Under the pieces are notes generated by a model. It saw nothing but the letters and a program-made list of their open reading frames with translations, searched no databases and had not been told where the DNA came from. Below are positions 56,246-64,000 of a stretch of DNA of 64,000 nt, one piece after another. The position numbers and the translations under genes were made by a program. Each line of letters begins with the position of its first letter. The stretch's first letter is position 1. The DNA is from Gillisella vitis. GTDB lineage: Bacteria; Pseudomonadota; Alphaproteobacteria; Rhizobiales; Rhizobiaceae. The DNA lies in contig WPHV01000006.1 of assembly GCA_009744235.1 (NCBI GenBank), positions 310,001-374,000 of the forward strand. The letters are read 5' to 3'.

Positions 56246-57109
56246 ATGCGCAATCTCGATAGCGACGCACTGGCAAGCTTTGTAGCTGTTGCCGAGACGG
56301 GCAGTTTCACGGCGGCGGCAGAACGGCTGGGACGCACGCAGGCCGCGGTCAGCATGGCGATCGGCAAATGGGAAGAGCGTCTTGATCTGCGATTGTTTGA
56401 TCGCGGGCATCGCCGGGTGACATTGACGCCGATCGGGGAAAGATTGCTTGGCTACGCGCGGCGCATACGGGCAATCGAGGATGAAGCCCTGGCCACGCTG
56501 CTTGAAGGCCGCAATGAAAGCCGCGTTCGGCTCGGCATGCCCGATGACTACCTGACACTGTTCGGCACGGCGCTGATGCAGCGTTTTGCGCCACAGCATC
56601 CCAAGGTCAATCTGGACCTGCAATATGATTTCTCTCACCATCTGGAAGGCATGGTTGAAAGCCGGGAGCTGGACATTGCCATCATAACGCAAAGTCCGGC
56701 CGAGCCTAAGGGGGAGTTGATCCGCCTGGAACGGCAGGTTTGGTGCGCGGCCCCAAACCGTTACCCGGAACAGAGCAGTACGGTTCAACTGGCGCTTTTT
56801 CCGGACGGCTGCCGGTCCCGGCCACAGGTTCTGGCAGCGCTGGATCGTGCAGATCGCCGTTGGCGGATTGTCTATTCGTCATCGGACATTGCTGGAATTC
56901 AGCTGGCGGTTCATTCGGGAGACCTGTTGACGGTCCTGCCGGAGACGGCGGTGCCTGCGAACTGGCGCAAGCTGGGGGGTGATGATGGTCTGCCGGAACT
57001 GCCGATCTTGCGGCTGGCAATGGTTCTACCCCAGCAACCGCGCCTGCCGGTCAGGCAATTGGCGACGTTCCTGCGTGCAGAATTCCAGCATTCTCTCTCT
57101 ACCGCATAA
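56246..57109 (+). CDS. LysR-family transcriptional regulator
   Basis: A 287-residue regulator. The winged HTH (about 5-65) contains LASFVAVAETGSFTAAAERL and RTQAAVSMAIGKWEERLDLRL; the ligand domain follows (RVRLGMPDDYLTLFGTALM). It is divergent from the TRAP-aminotransferase operon and 33 bases upstream of an MFS gene on the same strand. It probably controls both (inference). Confidence 0.92.
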   Translation: MRNLDSDALASFVAVAETGSFTAAAERLGRTQAAVSMAIGKWEERLDLRLFDRGHRRVTLTPIGERLLGYARRIRAIEDEALATLLEGRNESRVRLGMPDDYLTLFGTALMQRFAPQHPKVNLDLQYDFSHHLEGMVESRELDIAIITQSPAEPKGELIRLERQVWCAAPNRYPEQSSTVQLALFPDGCRSRPQVLAALDRADRRWRIVYSSSDIAGIQLAVHSGDLLTVLPETAVPANWRKLGGDDGLPELPILRLAMVLPQQPRLPVRQLATFLRAEFQHSLSTA

Positions 57110-57142
57110 TGCCTTGAACCAGCGTCACCTTGGAACAACCAA

Positions 57143-58435
57143 ATGATCTCCAATGCACTTGCCTCCATGCTGGCACGGCGCAACATCCACTATGGCTGGA
57201 TCGTTGTCGCAGCAACCTTTCTCACCATGCTGGTCACGGCAGGTGCCATGGGCGCCCCTGGCGTGCTCATCAAGCCACTTCAGGATGAGTTTGGCTGGGA
57301 AACCTCGCAGATTTCTTCGGCACTTGCCGTGCGGCTGGTGCTGTTTGGCCTGATGGGGCCGTTCTCGGCGGCGTTCATGAATTATTTCGGCGTCCGGAAA
57401 GTCATCGTTTTCGCAATGATCCTGATTTCCAGCGGCTTCATTGGGTCATTGTTCATGACGAAGATCTGGCAGCTTCTGGTGCTTTGGGGTGTGGTTGTCG
57501 GCCTTGGCACGGGACTGACGGCCATGGTGCTCGCCGCCACCGTTTCGGCCCGCTGGTTCACCAGGCATCGGGGTCTCGTCGTCGGCATGCTCTCGGCAAG
57601 CTCTGCTACCGGTCAACTGGTTTTCCTGCCGCTGATGGCGCAATTGACGGAAAGCTATGGCTGGCGAATGACAGTCCTTTTCGTTTGCGGCATGATCTTG
57701 CTGGCTGCACTCGTCGTGCTGGCGGTTATGCGCGACCGTCCCTCCGATCTCAACCTGCCCTCTTTTGGCGAGGAGCGGGTGATACCACCACCGCCACAGA
57801 CCGGCGGCCTGCTGACAATGCTGGCAACACCCGTTTCCGTGCTCAGGGAGGTGTCAAAGACGTCCACCTTCTGGATTCTTTTTGCGACATTCTTCATCTG
57901 CGGTCTCAGCACCAATGGCCTGATCCAGACGCATTTCGTCACGCTCTGCGGCGATTTCGGCATTCTGCCGGTGGCCGCCGCCAGTGTGCTTGCGGTGATG
58001 GGCATTTTCGACTTCTTTGGAACGATCGGCTCCGGCTGGCTCTCAGATCGCTTCGACAATCGCTGGCTGCTCTTCTGGTATTATGGCCTGCGCGGCCTGT
58101 CGCTGCTCTTCCTGCCGTTCAGCGATTTCAGCTTCTACGGGCTGTCGATCTTTGCGGTCTTCTACGGCCTGGACTGGATTGCCACCGTGCCCCCAACCGT
58201 GAAGATCGCCGCCGACCGCTTCGGTCGTGAAAAAGCAGGTATCGTTTTCGGCTGGGTCTTTACCGGTCATCAATTGGGCGCTGCGACCGCAGCCTATGGC
58301 GCCGGTCTGTCACGCACGCAGTTGCAGAGCTATTTACCCGCTTTCTTCATCGCCGGCGCATTCTGCCTGCTGGCCTCGATCCTGGCGATTACCCTGGAGA
58401 AAACCGGTCGTTCAGTGCCCTCGGCAGCCCATTGA
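57143..58435 (+). CDS. MFS transporter, monocarboxylate/oxalate-formate antiporter type
   Basis: A 430-residue protein with 12 predicted segments. The N-terminus HYGWIVVAATFLTMLVTAGA and ARWFTRHRGLVVGMLSASSATGQ match the OFA/monocarboxylate branch of MFS. The interdomain motif GSGWLSDRFDNRW is present. It follows lysR by 33 bases and is likely cotranscribed with it. It may import or export a carboxylate related to the TRAP substrate. Confidence 0.9.
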   Translation: MISNALASMLARRNIHYGWIVVAATFLTMLVTAGAMGAPGVLIKPLQDEFGWETSQISSALAVRLVLFGLMGPFSAAFMNYFGVRKVIVFAMILISSGFIGSLFMTKIWQLLVLWGVVVGLGTGLTAMVLAATVSARWFTRHRGLVVGMLSASSATGQLVFLPLMAQLTESYGWRMTVLFVCGMILLAALVVLAVMRDRPSDLNLPSFGEERVIPPPPQTGGLLTMLATPVSVLREVSKTSTFWILFATFFICGLSTNGLIQTHFVTLCGDFGILPVAAASVLAVMGIFDFFGTIGSGWLSDRFDNRWLLFWYYGLRGLSLLFLPFSDFSFYGLSIFAVFYGLDWIATVPPTVKIAADRFGREKAGIVFGWVFTGHQLGAATAAYGAGLSRTQLQSYLPAFFIAGAFCLLASILAITLEKTGRSVPSAAH

Positions 58436-58614
58436 GACGAGGAGCCATTGTCAGGGAAAAGGAGAGGCTGTTTTCCTGAAAGGACAAATGGCAATAAAAG
58501 ATCCAGAAGCTCTCCGTTTCAAATAGGCCGGTCGATAAAAATCGAATCATTGATTTAGCTGAATGCATACCTGGCTATGATAAATTCCTCCCGGATAGAG
58601 TGTGAGGATCAAGT

Positions 58615-59085
58615 ATGATTGTTCAACTTAATACCTCGGTTCCTTCTGCGGGGGCGGCAAAAGAAGATACGGCCAGCCCGTTTCAAGAGGGAGCCGTGTT
58701 GCCGGAGACCCTAAGTCTTGCCGAGCGGGAGACCTATAATCTGGCGATTGATGCGCGAAATGGCGACAACGTTCTGGATAAGGTCATTCTGAACGTCGTA
58801 CAGCCTCCCGCTCTCGTGTTGTTTGCCCTCCTGGATGCGGGCCGGGTCTTCCCGGATGTGCCGCTGCCTCAGGCGCAGGATGCGTATGATCGCATGGCTG
58901 ATACGACGGAGGTCGAGGCGCCTGATGTTGGCGACAGCTCGAAAAATCAACAGGGAGCCAAAACCGCCAAGACTGACAGCGGCTTCGCCGCCAGTGGAAG
59001 CAATGCAATCGTCTCGCCCATTGCGACCGGCACATCCTCCGCATCATCGACTGTCTCGACCTCGGCACCGTCGATTACCGCCTGA
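58615..59085 (+). CDS. Protein of unknown function, low-complexity C-terminus
   Basis: A 156-residue protein I do not recognise. The first 100 residues are ordered-looking (LSLAERETYNLAIDARNGDN, then VILNVVQPPALVLFALLDAG). The last 40 are rich in Ser, Thr and Ala, as in secreted or surface tails, but there is no signal peptide. ATG 58615 has GAGGATC 6-7 bases upstream. It stands alone, followed by the mosaic repeat region. Confidence 0.6.
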   Translation: MIVQLNTSVPSAGAAKEDTASPFQEGAVLPETLSLAERETYNLAIDARNGDNVLDKVILNVVQPPALVLFALLDAGRVFPDVPLPQAQDAYDRMADTTEVEAPDVGDSSKNQQGAKTAKTDSGFAASGSNAIVSPIATGTSSASSTVSTSAPSITA

Positions 59086-59575
59086 TCCCACAGGTCCGAC
59101 TTAAGGCCCGTGCGCCCTAACGTTAAAGTGTGCCCTTAAGAGTGTTTTCAGGTCTTAAACCTGTACGCTACTGCATAATTTTCTCTTTAAACCGGAATCG
59201 GTTTAAAGAGAAAATTATGCAGTAGCTATAAAGAGCTACAGCGAACCTTTGTGCGCCATATATGGCGCACGGCGCTGTAAGCGTCCGTTTGGACGCTCTC
59301 CATCTTGCATGGATGGCAGCGCTTGATAGCGCAAGCACCGCGCCTCGCACAATTTCCCGACTTGAGATATGTCAATGCCGACCATCCGGCAATCGCGTTT
59401 TATCGCGCCGACGTTACCCCAGTATTCACCGGCGAGTTTGGTGCCATGGGGGTAAATTATGAAAACAACATAAGATGTTACAATTGGCGTGATTATGCCT
59501 GACCGGGCGAAAAAGCGTTGGTGCGGGCCAAGTATCCCTTCCGGGCAGGCCTGACGATAGAGGAGATGGATTCCG
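59086..59575. other. Gene-poor region with a mosaic repeat and a possible gene remnant
   Basis: About 490 bases. It holds the complete repeat copy C (59168-59280). After it, an open frame ending at 59502 reads FPDLRYVNADHPAIAFYRAD and looks protein-like, but lacks a start with a ribosome site. It may be the tail of a decayed gene or of chance origin. Confidence 0.45.
59168..59280. repeat. Mosaic intergenic repeat, copy C (complete, perfect palindrome)
   Basis: The first module is a perfect inverted repeat with 27-base arms (59168-59194 and 59199-59225) and a GAAT loop; it begins CTACTGCATAATTTTC. After 10 bases comes the second module, CTACAGCG...CGCTGTAA (59236-59280), whose centre GTGCGCCATATATGGCGCAC is itself a perfect palindrome. 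Confidence 0.88.
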
Positions 59576-61066
59576 ATGCTGCGTGATCGTATTCGCTACA
59601 GGCCTCTGATGGACAAGCTGGTCACAGCCGACGAAGCCGCCGCCATGATAGAAGACGGCATGACCATCGGCATGAGTGGTTTTACCCGCGCAGGGGAAGC
59701 CAAGGCGGTGCCGATGGCGCTGGCGGAGCGGGCCCGCAAACATCCTTTGAAAATCACCCTGATGACCGGTGCTTCGCTGGGCAATGATCTCGACAAGACG
59801 CTTGTCGAAGCCCATGTCGTGTCGCGGCGCATGCCGTTTCAGGCGGACCCGGCGCTGCGCAAGGCGATCAATGCCGGGGAGGTGATGTTCATCGACCAGC
59901 ATCTTTCAGAAACGGTCGAACAGTTGCGCACCGGTCAGATCGCGCCGGTCGACATTGCCATCATTGAGGCGGTGGCCATTACCGAGCATGGTGGCATTGT
60001 ACCGACCACATCGGTTGGCAATTCCGCCAGCTTTGCCATTCTCGCCAAGAAAGTGATCATCGAGCTGAACCTGTCGCAGCCGACCACGCTGGAAGGCCTG
60101 CATGACATCTATATCCCGTCGCGGCGTCCGGCCCGTATGCCGATCCCCGTTGTGACGCCGGAAAGCCGTGTCGGGCTGCCCTATATTTCTATTCCTCCGG
60201 AAAAAATTGCCGCCATTGTCGTCTCGGAGAAACAGGACAGCTCGGCCCCCATTCAGCCGCCGGACGAGGATACCAAGGCCATTGCCAGCCATCTGATTGA
60301 GCTTTTGCTCAACGAAGTGCGCCAAGGCCGGATGGGTTACGATCTCCAGCCGTTGCAGGCCGGGATCGGCACCATTGCCAATGCTGTGTTGCATGGCTTT
60401 ATCGATACACCGTTTCATGACTTGAAGATGTATTCGGAGGTCTTGCAGGATTCGACCTTCGAATTGATTGATGCCGGTAAGATGAGTTTCGCTTCAGCCT
60501 CGTCCATTACCCTGTCGGCGGAGATGTATCAGAAAGTCCTGCCAAAACTGGCTGAATACAAGCATCACCTCGTGCTGCGTCCGCAGGAAATCAGCAATCA
60601 TCCGGAAGTCATCCGGCGGCTGGGGCTGATCTGCATCAATACGGCGCTTGAATTCGACCTCTACGGCAATGTCAATTCCACCCATGTCGGCGGCACGCAG
60701 ATGATGAACGGCATCGGCGGATCCGGTGATTTTGCCCGCAATGCCTATCTGTCGATTTTCGTTACCAAGTCTATTGCCAAGAATGGGGCGATTTCCTCTG
60801 TCGTTCCGATGGTCAGTCATGTCGATCACACCGAGCACGACGTTGATATTCTCATCACTGAACAGGGGCTTGCCGATCTGCGGGGCCTGGCACCGCGCGA
60901 AAGGGCGCGGCTGGTGCTCGACAACTGCGTGCATCCTGATTACCGCGACCAGCTTGCTGACTACTATCAGAGGGCGCTCGTGCGTGGCGGTCATACGCCT
61001 CACATTCTCGAAGAGGCGTTTTCCTGGCATCAATCGATGCGTGAGACAGGAACCATGCGCCGATAA
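59576..61066 (+). CDS. Acetyl-CoA hydrolase/transferase family, succinyl-CoA:acetate CoA-transferase type
   Basis: A 496-residue class I CoA-transferase. Key features: GMSGFTRAGEAKAVPMALAE at the N-terminus, PLQAGIGTIANAVLHGF, the catalytic Glu288 in KMYSEVLQDS, and the CoA-binding GTQMMNGIGGSGDFARNAY. It moves CoA between succinyl-CoA and acetate (as AarC or SCACT) or a related acid. AGGAG precedes ATG 59576. The gene seems to be single; no TCA genes are adjacent. Confidence 0.9.
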   Translation: MLRDRIRYRPLMDKLVTADEAAAMIEDGMTIGMSGFTRAGEAKAVPMALAERARKHPLKITLMTGASLGNDLDKTLVEAHVVSRRMPFQADPALRKAINAGEVMFIDQHLSETVEQLRTGQIAPVDIAIIEAVAITEHGGIVPTTSVGNSASFAILAKKVIIELNLSQPTTLEGLHDIYIPSRRPARMPIPVVTPESRVGLPYISIPPEKIAAIVVSEKQDSSAPIQPPDEDTKAIASHLIELLLNEVRQGRMGYDLQPLQAGIGTIANAVLHGFIDTPFHDLKMYSEVLQDSTFELIDAGKMSFASASSITLSAEMYQKVLPKLAEYKHHLVLRPQEISNHPEVIRRLGLICINTALEFDLYGNVNSTHVGGTQMMNGIGGSGDFARNAYLSIFVTKSIAKNGAISSVVPMVSHVDHTEHDVDILITEQGLADLRGLAPRERARLVLDNCVHPDYRDQLADYYQRALVRGGHTPHILEEAFSWHQSMRETGTMRR

Positions 61067-61269
61067 GATTTGACTGGTGTCAAGCGTCTAATGACGATAA
61101 ACCGGTTTCGACACCAGAGCCGGGCTGCATGATGCTGACCCGGGACGGATATATACCGGACCCGACAATGATCAAGCCGCATGCCGACCTATCCGCCCCA
61201 TCTCTTCCTGAAAAGCAAAACATCACAGCTCTTCCCCGCCGCTCAAGGCGGCGTGGCCTCTCTATTTCC

Positions 61270-62520
61270 ATGCGCTCGGCGGCTCGGCCGCTCGCTATTA
61301 TCATGCTCGGCGTACTGTTGGTGGGCTGCGCGTCGCGGGCGGTGGGCGTGATGAAGCCGGTCGGCGCGGCGGTTAAGGCCGCCAATGCCAGCGAGGTCAA
61401 TCTCCTGGCTGCGACGACCCGCGCGCCCTCTGAGGATAAATCGATCCTGTTCAGCGGCGAGCGCGGAACGGGTCTGTTGATCGATGCCGTCACCATTTCG
61501 ATTCCTCCCGCCGCAAACCGCAAGATCGGCGAGGTTCAATGGCCAAAGAAACTGCCGCCGGATCCGCGCAAGGACTTCACGACCGTTGCCGTCCAGCCCA
61601 TTCAGACCGACCAGCAGCGCCGGGCCTGGCTGAACACCCATGCAAAGGGCAAGCATCGCGTGCTGCTGTTTGTGCACGGATTCAATAATACCTACGAGGA
61701 TTCCGTCTATCGCTTCGCCCAGATCGTCCACGATTCAGGCACGGATGTGGTGCCGATGGTGTTTACCTGGCCGTCTCGCGCCAGTATTTTCGACTATAAT
61801 TACGACAAGGAAAGCACCAATTATTCCCGCGATGCCCTGGAAGAGATGCTGACCCGCATGACCAGCGACCCGCAGGTTTCGGATGTGACGGTCATGGCGC
61901 ATTCGATGGGGTCGTGGCTTGCCGTCGAAGCGCTGCGGCAAATGGCCATCCGCCATGGCGGCGTCAATGCCAAGATTACCAATGTCATTCTTGCCTCTCC
62001 GGATCTGGATGTCGATGTGTTCGGCAAGCAGTTTCAGGCATTAGGGCCAAAGCCACCGCATTTCACACTGTTCGTTTCTCAGGATGACCGGGCGCTGAGT
62101 ATTTCCCGGCGTATTTCCGGCAATGTCGACCGGTTGGGGCAGATCAATCCGGCCAATGAACCGTATCGAAGCGTGCTCGAAAAGGCTGGCATCACCGTTC
62201 TTGACCTGACCAAGCTGAAAACTGGTGACAGGCTGAACCACGGCAAGTTTGCCGAAAGCCCTGATGTCGTGCGGTTGATCGGCGGACGGCTGATCGCCGG
62301 ACAGACCGTGACGGATTCGCAGGTCGGTGTCGGAGAAGCCATCGGTGCCGTCACCATCGGCGCCACCAATACGATCGGCCAGGCGGCCAGCACGGCAATC
62401 AGCGCGCCGATCATGATCTTCGACCCCCGGACCCGCCGAAACTATGGTGACCAGCTGAAAAAGCTGGGCGAAAGCGCTGGCTCGACGGTTAACTCCGTCG
62501 GCGACACGGTGCCACGGTGA
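61270..62520 (+). CDS. Lipoprotein alpha/beta hydrolase (DUF900 type)
   Basis: A 416-residue lipoprotein. The signal ends in the lipobox LVGC, with Cys20 as lipidation site. The alpha/beta-hydrolase domain has HGFNNTYEDSVYRFAQI (136-152), nucleophile Ser212 in MAHSMGSW, and ASPDLDVDVF with a likely acidic residue. The C-terminal 80 residues are Ser/Gly/Ala-rich. The frame is open back to 61129; ATG 61270 gives a proper signal sequence, though its ribosome site is weak. The family (DUF900) has no defined substrate. Confidence 0.85.
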   Translation: MRSAARPLAIIMLGVLLVGCASRAVGVMKPVGAAVKAANASEVNLLAATTRAPSEDKSILFSGERGTGLLIDAVTISIPPAANRKIGEVQWPKKLPPDPRKDFTTVAVQPIQTDQQRRAWLNTHAKGKHRVLLFVHGFNNTYEDSVYRFAQIVHDSGTDVVPMVFTWPSRASIFDYNYDKESTNYSRDALEEMLTRMTSDPQVSDVTVMAHSMGSWLAVEALRQMAIRHGGVNAKITNVILASPDLDVDVFGKQFQALGPKPPHFTLFVSQDDRALSISRRISGNVDRLGQINPANEPYRSVLEKAGITVLDLTKLKTGDRLNHGKFAESPDVVRLIGGRLIAGQTVTDSQVGVGEAIGAVTIGATNTIGQAASTAISAPIMIFDPRTRRNYGDQLKKLGESAGSTVNSVGDTVPR

Positions 62521-62530
62521 TCTCTGCTCT

Positions 62531-62578
62531 ATAATTACCACCTTGAATCGATTTCGGTTTCAGGAATTATGCAGTAGA
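62531..62578. repeat. Mosaic intergenic repeat, copy D (degenerate, first module only)
   Basis: ATAATTACCACC, then CGATTTCGGTTTCAGG and AATTATGCAGTAG. The right end matches copies B and C; the left arm has decayed and the second module is absent. It lies between the lipoprotein gene and the proline-racemase-family gene. Confidence 0.55.
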
Positions 62579-62627
62579 TCGCCTTTTGCTTGAGGAACTG
62601 ATCAGCCACGAACCGGAGGATGCCGCG

Positions 62628-63671
62628 ATGAGATGGAAGCGGATGATGCAATTGCTCGATGTGCATTGCGAAGGCGAAATCGGCAAAGTGGCGATTGGTG
62701 GGGTGCCTAAAATTCCCGGCGATACGGTGGCGGATCAGTTGCATTGGCTGAATACGGACCCGAAAGGCCGGGAACTGCGGCATTTTCTGGTGTTGGAGCC
62801 ACGCGGAGCACCAATTGGCTCGGTCAATCTGCTGCTACCGGCCAAGGACAGCCGAGCGGATGCCGCCTTCATCATCCTTCAGCCGGATCAGGCCCATGCC
62901 AGCTCCGGCTCCAACTCGATCTGCGTCACCACGGCCCTGCTTGAAAGCGGCATGATCGAGATGCAGGAACCGGAAACGGTGGTGATGCTGGAAACCGCCG
63001 CCGGACTGGTCAAAGCCGTGGCGCAATGCAGGGAAGGGCATTGCGACAGTGTCACCTTGACCATGGTGCCATCCTTCGTTCACGAACTGGACGCGCAGAT
63101 TGCCACGGAAAGTTGGGGCGAGATTCGCTTCGATCTCGCCTATGGCGGCGTGTTTTATGCGCTTGTGGATGTCCGCCAACTCGGACTGACCATCGAACCG
63201 GGCAATGCCCGCCGCCTGGTGGAGGCTGGCATGCTGTTGAAGGGCGAAATTAATCAGCGCATACAGGTCGTCCATCCGGATATTCCGGCCATTTCCGGCG
63301 TCGCCTATGTGATGTTTCGCGATGAGGACCCAGACGGCGCTGTGCGCACCTGCACCACCATGTGGCCGGGCCGAGTGGACCGTTCGCCTTGTGGCACAGG
63401 AAATTCGGCCAATCTCGCCACATTGCATGCGCGTGGCCGGGTCAAGCCGGGTGACAGCTTTCTGTCGCGCTCGATCATCGGTTCGCAGTTCACGGTCGGT
63501 CTGCAAGGCCTGACAACTGTTGCCGGGCGCCCCGCCGTCATTCCCACCATTACCGGGCGCGGCTTTACCTATGGCATCCACCAGGTTGCCCTGGATGCCT
63601 TCGATCCACTGGGGGGTGGGTTTGTGTTGACGGATGTCTGGGGTGCTGCGGCCGAAACCATCAAGATTTAA
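62628..63671 (+). CDS. Proline racemase family enzyme, Ser/Cys active-site type
   Basis: A 347-residue enzyme of the proline racemase superfamily. The second catalytic Cys is kept (Cys255 in DRSPCGTGNS), but the first (MCGH in racemases) is Ser93 in ASSGSNSI, and the following His is Ser95. Ser/Cys members studied so far are linked to hydroxyproline 2-epimerase activity, while Cys/Thr members are trans-3-hydroxyproline dehydratases. A role in hydroxyproline use is therefore likely, but no other pathway gene is in view. GGAGGA lies 5-6 bases before ATG 62628. Confidence 0.85.
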   Translation: MRWKRMMQLLDVHCEGEIGKVAIGGVPKIPGDTVADQLHWLNTDPKGRELRHFLVLEPRGAPIGSVNLLLPAKDSRADAAFIILQPDQAHASSGSNSICVTTALLESGMIEMQEPETVVMLETAAGLVKAVAQCREGHCDSVTLTMVPSFVHELDAQIATESWGEIRFDLAYGGVFYALVDVRQLGLTIEPGNARRLVEAGMLLKGEINQRIQVVHPDIPAISGVAYVMFRDEDPDGAVRTCTTMWPGRVDRSPCGTGNSANLATLHARGRVKPGDSFLSRSIIGSQFTVGLQGLTTVAGRPAVIPTITGRGFTYGIHQVALDAFDPLGGGFVLTDVWGAAAETIKI

Positions 63672-64000
63672 GAGCTGTGATGGCGCCCAGCTGGGGGCCT
63701 CCCGACATCGGTAATCTTAAAACGTGAGGGATCGTCACAAACCCATCTATTCTTAAGGTTGTCAATTGTGTTGATTACACCGTACTACAGTGTGTCAGTT
63801 TCATACGGAACTGGCTATCGTGCCATTTCTTTTGTTTTCGTTTGTCTTTTCAGGAAAGCCGGGTTGCAATTTTCCTAAGGCAAGCTTTTTAAATCTAGGG
63901 TTTTCGGCAGAGCAGCAGCAACCGGTTTTGGACACGATGCCACACCGTGGCAAAGCGAATTTCGGACGATTGGCAAAGCGCATGGTGCTTTCGGCAAGGG
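63672..64000. other. Gene-free stretch at the window end
   Basis: About 330 bases after the proline-racemase-family gene. No convincing gene, repeat or terminator; an AT-rich tract lies around 63750-63890. The next gene lies beyond the window. Confidence 0.45.

Noticed and set aside
1..64000. CRISPR arrays, prophage, insertion sequences or rRNA.
   Set aside because: No regularly spaced direct repeats, transposase, integrase, phage structural genes or rRNA sequence seen on reading through the window.

Overview
The window is chromosomal DNA from an alphaproteobacterium of the Rhizobiaceae, most likely the Agrobacterium/Allorhizobium (A. vitis-like) group. The evidence is the lnt-phrR/praR-metK-trmB order, a GcrA cell-cycle regulator, a phoR-pstSCAB-phoU-phoB locus with long rhizobial PstC and PstA, and a chemoreceptor ending in NWEEF. 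Family-level placement is solid; the genus is inference. Genes are densely packed on both strands. I see no rRNA, prophage, insertion sequence or CRISPR array.

Layout. 1-5.9 kb: end of lnt, the PhrR/PraR regulator, metK-trmB, an Hsp20/DUF1150 pair, and a nucleoside hydrolase with a pyrimidine 5'-nucleotidase. 6-11.1 kb: an EF-hand protein, a chemoreceptor, tRNA-Arg and an orphan histidine kinase. 11.4-18 kb: rpmH-rnpA-yidC-engB and argB, separated by an ECF sigma / anti-sigma / fasciclin module. 18-29.3 kb: ribokinase, rmuC, a lone FlgE-type hook protein, a LOG protein, dapD-dapE, a membrane protein, a DsbA-like protein, glycerate kinase and hslO. 29.5-32.7 kb: argD-argF divergent from gcrA, whose upstream region has clustered GANTC sites and a CtrA-like box. 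32.8-42 kb: the whole phosphate regulon on the minus strand with a polyphosphate kinase 2 next to it. 42-44.8 kb: an unknown membrane protein, a nitronate monooxygenase and tRNA-Thr.

45.4-58.4 kb is the accessory-looking part. The first block is an OpuC/Osm-type (quaternary amine) ABC importer, a HutC-family repressor and a histidine-ammonia-lyase homologue, all on the plus strand. The lyase homologue has Ser-Ala-Gly where these enzymes have the cofactor-forming Ala-Ser-Gly, and it has lost a catalytic tyrosine. A TTGT/ACAA operator lies just before the first gene. I read this as an uptake-and-cleavage system for a histidine-betaine-type compound such as ergothioneine or hercynine; the parts are visible but the substrate is inference. 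The second block is a class III aminotransferase with a complete TRAP transporter, divergent from a LysR regulator and an MFS transporter.

58.6-64 kb: an unknown protein, a succinyl-CoA:acetate CoA-transferase-type enzyme, a lipoprotein alpha/beta hydrolase and a proline-racemase-family enzyme with a Ser/Cys active site. A mosaic intergenic repeat of two palindromes occurs in at least four places (about 22.0, 23.3, 59.2 and 62.5 kb).
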